A DNA stretch of 64,000 nucleotides from the NCBI GenBank assembly GCA_017303475.1, contig JAFLBO010000002.1:1-64000 (forward strand), in the 5' to 3' direction. Each line of letters begins with the position of its first letter. Position 1 is the first letter of the stretch. The position numbers were made by a program, and so were the translations under genes. Shown here one piece after another: positions 59,449 through 64,000 of the stretch. The notes under the pieces were generated by a model. That model ran no database searches, was not told the DNA's origin, and saw nothing but the letters and a program-made list of their open reading frames with translations. Source of the DNA: Chitinophagales bacterium (GTDB taxonomy: Bacteria > Bacteroidota > Bacteroidia > Chitinophagales > Saprospiraceae).

Positions 59449-62109
59449 TCAAAACTTCAATTCATACCTAAAAGCCGGCAATACCGGCAACAGGGTAAAC
59501 TGAATCGCTTTTCCCCGCACACTGCTGCCTGCATCTACATACAGGTAGAAAGGGTTGTCGCGGTTGTACATGTTATACACGCCAATTTGCATGCCGTGCC
59601 GAAAATGTTTGCCTTCCCAATGGGCATTCAAAGCAGCATCCAGCCTATGGTAAGTAGGCAACCTATAGCCATTCACCTCTGTGTAAAAATACACATCACG
59701 GGCTACATCACCTTCCACAGACTGGTGCAGGAATTTCACGCCAGCCAGTGTAATCGGATTGCCGGAAGCAACCGCCCAGATAAGATCAGCCTCCAGCCAG
59801 TGTACAATTTGCTGTCTGAGGGTTATTTTTAAATCATGTCTGCGGTCAAAACGGAACGGAAAGGGACGTCCGGCGTTCAAATCCGGGAAAAAGCGTTCTG
59901 TTTGGGAAAGTGTATACGCAAGAGAACCACGGAACCGCCCCTTGGTTTTTTCCAGATTAAACTCCAGCCCCCGACTCGAACCGGTGCCTATTGCAATCCG
60001 GTCTTCCCAGCCACTGGCATCCACGGCGCCACCCGAGAGCAAAGCGTCGTTGGCAGCAATAAAAGTGAGCACTCTGGGCATTTTTTTGGCATAAGCCTCC
60101 AGTTGTACCGCCCATTTTCCGCGCTTGAATCCAATACCCGCCGAGGTTTGCCACACAATTTCCGGAGGAACCCTGCGCGTACTAGGCACCCACAACTCAA
60201 AGGGTAAACTCACATTGAAGGTGCCAATCTGGTGCAGGTTCTGAGCCATTCTATGCCAGCCAACCCATTGACTCCAGCCGGAAGGCGCGTCCCGCCTGAG
60301 GCGTATCCGGGGCTGCAACAAGCGGTAGTTCGTGTTTTTTGTTTGAAAAACAGAACCATTCAACCCTGATTCCAGCCTGAAATATTTACCAAAATCCCAT
60401 TCCGCATCAATGTAACCTTCCGTTTCGTCGGCATCCAGACGCTCGTTGTTCAACAGGATATTGGCCAGTGAATCCACGTTTTCCTGCGTCTGACCCGGCT
60501 GCAGGAAGTTGGCCGATAAGGCTCCCGGCTGAAATCCATGCGAAGTAAAAGAAAAGCCCCACCTGAGGGTCAAATCTTCTGATGTGTAAAAGGTAAAATC
60601 TGTTTTGCCCGACCAATCCCGGATCAGGGTCTGGTACGACTGACCATAATCCGCCAAAACAAACTGCTTGCCGTTTGGATACAGGATATTCGATTTGAAA
60701 GCCAGGGTACTTTGGTAAAAGAACCGGCTATAGCGCAGGGTGGTATTGGTAAACAGGTTTTCCCGCAGCAAGTGGTTCCAGCGCAATGCAGCTATATTAT
60801 TGCCCCAGTCTGTTTTGAGTTTAGACTCATCCGTAATGTAACCGTTTGGGTCATAGTAGTTTTGTATGAAGGCATTTTGAAACAAATCGCCACCCTGATA
60901 CAAGGAAAAAAAGACTCTATCTCGATCGCCAATGGTATAATTCAGTTTCAGGTTGAGGTCAAAAAAACGGTATTTGATGTCGTCACCGGAAAACGTGAGC
61001 AAATTGCCCCGTTTGCTGAAAAAGTCTACCCAGGGATCAAAATACGTCATTCGCCCTCCCAGCAAAAAGGAACCCTTATCTTTTTTCAAAGGCCCTTCCG
61101 TGAGCGCAGATGCCGCAAAAAGCCCGGTCGACACCTCGCTTCTGAACCGCCGGGAATCGCCGTCGCGTGTGCGCACATCGAGTACTGAAGAGGCCCGGCC
61201 GCTGTACCTGGCAGGAAAATCGCCTTTCCACAACCGCACACTGCTCACGGTGGAAGGATTGTAAATGGAAAACAATCCCAGTGCATGACTTGGGCTGTAC
61301 ACAGGCACATCGTCCAGGAGGAACAAATTTTGATCAGCATTACCACCCCGCACGTGCAAACCACCCAGGCCGTCAGCGCCGGTTTGAATGCCGGATTGCA
61401 ATGCTGTTTGGCGCAACAGATCGGCCTCTCCGCCCGGCATGGGTAAGGCACGCAAGCCTTTCAGATCCAGGTAAACCGGGCTGCCGCTCTTGCTTTCCCG
61501 TGTTTCCTGTTCGGCGTTGGCGCTAACCAATACCTCTTGTAACAGAGAGGATGACTTCAGGCGTACGCGGATAATCTTGTCTATCAGTACCTCCACGGGC
61601 AATTGCTGCGGCTGATAGCCCACATAAGACACCTGTAGTATGTGTTCGCCTTCCTCCAGTTTTAAACTAAAAAAACCAAATTCATTGGTAATGGCCCTTG
61701 CGCCCTGCTCAGGATTTTCCTGCAACACTCGCACCCCGGCCCCAATGAGTCGTTCGCCGGTTTCGGCATCCTGCACATAACCGCTCAGGGTGTGTTTGAC
61801 CATTTTGCGGTACACCACAATCTGATCGTCGAGCAGGCGGTAATTCACCCGGCCGCAGGGAATAATGGATTGCAGAATTTGCTCCAGGGGTTCCTGTTTG
61901 AACTCCAGTTGAAGGGCCGGGCAATTCTCAAAAAAACGATTGCTGAATACAATATTTATCCCGCTTTGTTTGCTCAAAGCTACCAGGGCGTCGGCGGGTT
62001 TACAATCGCGGCAAACAAAATCCACCGGGTTGGACAGCAACGTTTGTGCCTCCAATATCCGAATCAGGCCCATAAACAGCCAAATTAAGGCAGATTTGTT
62101 CGGTGTCAT
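59449..62109 (-). CDS. TonB-dependent receptor with STN and carboxypeptidase-regulatory domains
   Basis: An 886-residue outer-membrane receptor. Signal peptide (ending LEAQ); STN domain about 25-90 (FVCRDCKPADALVALSKQSGINIVFSN); CarboxypepD_reg-like domain about 108-190 (LSGYVQDAETGERLIGAGVRV); plug about 205-310 (LPMPGGEADLLRQTALQSGIQTGADGLGGLHVRGG); beta barrel to the end, last strand LLPVLPAFRYELKF. The STN domain usually couples such receptors to an anti-sigma FecR-type regulator, but no fecR or sigma gene is adjacent. Substrate unknown. Convergent with the OmpA gene (3 bp gap). Confidence 0.93.
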   Translation of the reverse strand: MTPNKSALIWLFMGLIRILEAQTLLSNPVDFVCRDCKPADALVALSKQSGINIVFSNRFFENCPALQLEFKQEPLEQILQSIIPCGRVNYRLLDDQIVVYRKMVKHTLSGYVQDAETGERLIGAGVRVLQENPEQGARAITNEFGFFSLKLEEGEHILQVSYVGYQPQQLPVEVLIDKIIRVRLKSSSLLQEVLVSANAEQETRESKSGSPVYLDLKGLRALPMPGGEADLLRQTALQSGIQTGADGLGGLHVRGGNADQNLFLLDDVPVYSPSHALGLFSIYNPSTVSSVRLWKGDFPARYSGRASSVLDVRTRDGDSRRFRSEVSTGLFAASALTEGPLKKDKGSFLLGGRMTYFDPWVDFFSKRGNLLTFSGDDIKYRFFDLNLKLNYTIGDRDRVFFSLYQGGDLFQNAFIQNYYDPNGYITDESKLKTDWGNNIAALRWNHLLRENLFTNTTLRYSRFFYQSTLAFKSNILYPNGKQFVLADYGQSYQTLIRDWSGKTDFTFYTSEDLTLRWGFSFTSHGFQPGALSANFLQPGQTQENVDSLANILLNNERLDADETEGYIDAEWDFGKYFRLESGLNGSVFQTKNTNYRLLQPRIRLRRDAPSGWSQWVGWHRMAQNLHQIGTFNVSLPFELWVPSTRRVPPEIVWQTSAGIGFKRGKWAVQLEAYAKKMPRVLTFIAANDALLSGGAVDASGWEDRIAIGTGSSRGLEFNLEKTKGRFRGSLAYTLSQTERFFPDLNAGRPFPFRFDRRHDLKITLRQQIVHWLEADLIWAVASGNPITLAGVKFLHQSVEGDVARDVYFYTEVNGYRLPTYHRLDAALNAHWEGKHFRHGMQIGVYNMYNRDNPFYLYVDAGSSVRGKAIQFTLLPVLPAFRYELKF

Positions 62110-62200
62110 GAATCAGGTGGTAAGGTCGGTGTAATTTACTTCCTTTGAAAAAGTAATCGACCGATTTAACAGTAGCTTGTGTGCATACCGCAAGGTTCGG

Positions 62201-62232
62201 TTGCTTGCTTACCTTGATTAAACCTATTTTTG
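62201..62232 (+). promoter_or_regulatory. Bacteroidota promoter of coaE
   Basis: TTGC at 62201-62204 and TATTTTTG at 62225-62232 match the -33 TTTG/TTG and -7 TAnnTTTG elements with 20 bp between them. Transcription should start near 62239, downstream of the first in-frame TTG at 62230. Confidence 0.65.
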
Positions 62233-62259
62233 TCGTCTGTTTTCAAACCATTCCAAGCA

Positions 62260-62898
62260 TTGGCTACATCCGTATCTATAAGTTCTGCGGCCCGGGTGGG
62301 TATCACCGGAGGCATAGGCAGCGGTAAGACCACCGTATGTCAGATTTTCCAGGAAGCCCTGGGGGTTCCTGTTTTTTATGCCGATTCTGAAGCTAAAAGG
62401 CTCATTCTGGAGGATCCCGACCTCAGGAGAGGAATAATGGATCTTTTTGGCGCCGAAGCTTATACCGAAGAGGGTCAATACAACCGTGCTTATGTAGCAT
62501 CCATTGTTTTTTCCCAACCTGAAAAGCTGGCAGCACTCAACGCTCTGGTACATCCTGCTGTGGAAAAAGCCAGTCTGGCCTGGCATCAGGAACAAAGCCA
62601 AAAAGGCGCCGTTTACACGCTCAAGGAAGCTGCCCTGATGGTAGAGAGTGGCAGCCACCTGCACCTGGATTACCTTATAGTAGTAATTGCCCCGGAGCCT
62701 CTGCGCATTCAAAGGGTGGTGCAGCGCGATGGATTGAGTGAAGAACAGGTACAGGCGCGCATACGCGGACAACTACCTGAGGCAGACAAGCTGGCACTCG
62801 CCGATTTTGTGGTGTATAACGACGGGCAGCACCTGCTTTTGCCCCAGATTTGGCACATTCACCAACAAATTCTGGCCAGGCTCAAATCACAAAATTGA
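62260..62898 (+). CDS. coaE: Dephospho-CoA kinase
   Basis: A P-loop kinase with VGITGGIGSGKTTVC near the start and FYADSEAKRLI, LVHPAV and the RxxxRxxxD lid region (QRVVQRDGLSEEQVQARIRGQ). It phosphorylates dephospho-CoA in the last step of CoA synthesis. No ATG is available: the frame offers TTG at 62230, TTG at 62260 and GTG at 62296. Because the promoter element covers 62225-62232, I choose TTG 62260 (212 residues). Its last 17 bases overlap the convergent serine acetyltransferase gene. Confidence 0.9.
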   Translation: MATSVSISSAARVGITGGIGSGKTTVCQIFQEALGVPVFYADSEAKRLILEDPDLRRGIMDLFGAEAYTEEGQYNRAYVASIVFSQPEKLAALNALVHPAVEKASLAWHQEQSQKGAVYTLKEAALMVESGSHLHLDYLIVVIAPEPLRIQRVVQRDGLSEEQVQARIRGQLPEADKLALADFVVYNDGQHLLLPQIWHIHQQILARLKSQN

Positions 62899-63712
62899 CC
62901 GGCTCATCGAATGGTCGGGTGCGCACTTTCACCTGACTTTGGTGCAATACCACGGAATATGGCGGCACACTTTCTGTAAGCCAGGAGTTTCCGCCTATAA
63001 CAGAATCGTGCCCAATGACCGTTTTACCACCCAAAATGGTACAATTGGCATACAGCACACAATTGTCTTCAATAGTTGGATGGCGTTTTACGTTAGCCAG
63101 CGACTTGTCTACCTGCAAAGCGCCGAGTGTAACGCCCTGATAAATCTTTACGTTGTTGCCTATGGTGGCGGTGGCGCCAATAACCACCCCTGTGCCGTGA
63201 TCGATGAAAAAAGAACGCCCTATGGTAGCGCCAGGGTGAATATCAATGCCCGTTTTGCCGTGTACGTGCTCTGCAAAAAAACGCGGCAGCATCGGCGCTC
63301 CCAATCGGAACAATAGATTTGAGATACGGTAATTGGCGATGGCGTAAAAACCCGGGTAAGTAGCAATCACTTCTTCAATGCAGGTTGCCGCCGGATCAAA
63401 GGCATAAAACGCCTGTGCATCCTCTAAAAGCATGTCGTAAATAACAGGCAATTCATCAAAAAAACCATTGGCAATGGTACCCACCGATTCTCCTCCATCC
63501 TTGGTGAGCGGGTACAGGAGCTTCATTAAGTCGTGTCGCAACAAAGCATATTGTACCCTTGCCGGTTTGGGGTCTTCGCTCAGCATGGGAAACAGGAAGT
63601 AGAACAAAGCATCGGCGAGCCGCTGCGCCTCTGCCTTTGGCGGGATCTGAACATTTTGCGTAATAGACTGATGTTCAAGCGTTTGAAAGAAATTTTCGAG
63701 ATGCAATTTCAT
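62882..63712 (-). CDS. cysE: Serine O-acetyltransferase
   Basis: A 276-residue hexapeptide acyltransferase. N-terminal helical domain (about 1-140), then the left-handed beta helix with IHPGATIGRSFFIDHGTGVVIGATATIGNNVKIYQGVTLG, the His/Asp active-site stretch (HPGA, DHGTG) of SAT. The C-terminal tail ends in NFVI, a terminal isoleucine as needed for binding O-acetylserine sulfhydrylase in the cysteine synthase complex. Makes O-acetylserine from serine and acetyl-CoA; neighbouring coaE supplies CoA but the pairing is convergent, not an operon. Confidence 0.93.
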   Translation of the reverse strand: MKLHLENFFQTLEHQSITQNVQIPPKAEAQRLADALFYFLFPMLSEDPKPARVQYALLRHDLMKLLYPLTKDGGESVGTIANGFFDELPVIYDMLLEDAQAFYAFDPAATCIEEVIATYPGFYAIANYRISNLLFRLGAPMLPRFFAEHVHGKTGIDIHPGATIGRSFFIDHGTGVVIGATATIGNNVKIYQGVTLGALQVDKSLANVKRHPTIEDNCVLYANCTILGGKTVIGHDSVIGGNSWLTESVPPYSVVLHQSQVKVRTRPFDEPVNFVI

Positions 63713-63773
63713 GTAAATGGGTATTTATGCTGATTGTATGACTCAATACCGTGCAGTACTTTGCTCTGGTATG

Positions 63774-63817
63774 CAACAAAGCCCCCTTTTCCTTGTCCGG
63801 AAAAGGGGGCTTTGTTG
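63774..63817. other. Perfect 19-bp hairpin upstream of cysE
   Basis: CAACAAAGCCCCCTTTTCC at 63774-63792 pairs perfectly with 63799-63817, 6-base loop. There is no extended T run, so either a weak bidirectional terminator from a neighbouring gene outside the window or an intergenic repeat. The remaining 63818-64000 contains no supported gene. Confidence 0.6.
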
Positions 63818-64000
63818 TGGTATAAGCTGGAATTTTACTTAAATGCCAACTATTGCCTGTCCCTTTTCCGGATAGGAAGAATAACAACAGCAACAACAAG
63901 TGGCAAAAAAGTTCATTCGCATCAGGTATTGAACCAATTATCAGGCCAAAGAAAAGGTTTTTATTAAAATCGGCAGACATATTTTCGAGTCTTTCGACCT

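Noticed and set aside
63675-64000. Overlapping frames at the right edge
   Set aside because: They run through the 19-bp hairpin and lack start context or recognisable domains.

Overview
The window reads as chromosomal DNA of a Bacteroidota bacterium, most likely from the Saprospiria (Saprospiraceae) lineage. Evidence: two giant secreted proteins with type IX secretion (T9SS) sorting ends, a PorP/SprF-type outer-membrane partner, an OmpA protein of the PorE type, a STN/carboxypeptidase-regulatory TonB receptor, Bacteroidota promoter elements (TAnnTTTG), few Shine-Dalgarno sequences and long A+T-rich intergenic stretches with repeats. The family-level placement is inference. I see no rRNA or tRNA gene, no CRISPR array, no prophage and no intact insertion sequence.

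Layout. 0.16-4.15 kb: minus-strand cluster (serine beta-lactamase-fold lipoprotein, outer-membrane protein, small soluble protein, DUF3300-like aromatic-rich secreted protein), divergent from a GT39 glycosyltransferase and a ROK kinase. 6.8-13.8 kb: metal-binding lipoprotein, MgtA-type P-ATPase, membrane protein, outer-membrane barrel, AI-2E-type permease and acyl-CoA hydrolase/transferase. 13.8-14.5 kb: a gene-free palindrome about 680 bp long. 14.5-19 kb: small membrane protein, PAS histidine kinase and CcoI-like copper ATPase. 19.1-23.3 kb: hypothetical protein, universal stress protein, PfkB sugar kinase, dTDP-4-dehydrorhamnose reductase and PLP desulfhydrase/deaminase. 23.3-25.4 kb: intergenic region with DnaA boxes followed by dnaB. 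25.5-31.2 kb: tatA and a SprB-repeat giant. 31.4-37.3 kb: helical hypothetical protein, a TetR-controlled flavoenzyme/DAPG-hydrolase pair, Nif3 and a zinc-ribbon coiled-coil protein. 37.9-48.3 kb: two thioredoxin-fold proteins, a 16-copy octamer array, PorP/SprF and a 2646-residue adhesin-like protein. 48.5-56.3 kb: gltX, polysaccharide deacetylase, alpha/beta hydrolase, htpG, a sigma-54-type promoter with a structured RNA candidate, aroC and a threonine aldolase. 56.3-64 kb: second GTCATTT palindrome, small lipoprotein, PorE-like OmpA protein, TonB receptor, coaE and a serine acetyltransferase.

How it fits together. Most genes are housekeeping or envelope functions. The surface system (giant T9SS cargos, PorP/SprF, PorE-like protein) suits a gliding or surface-attached lifestyle. 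The least ordinary parts are non-coding: (i) a TGGCAC-N5-TTGC promoter, a strongly paired RNA and a terminator between htpG and aroC; (ii) four intergenic loci in which short tandem repeats face each other in inverted orientation around a central stem, each locus using its own repeat unit (22/11 bp, 8 bp, 8 bp, 11/21 bp); (iii) a cluster of DnaA boxes upstream of dnaB that may be oriC; (iv) a duplicated 22-bp operator-like site flanking a TetR gene and its phenolic-hydrolase/flavoenzyme operon.
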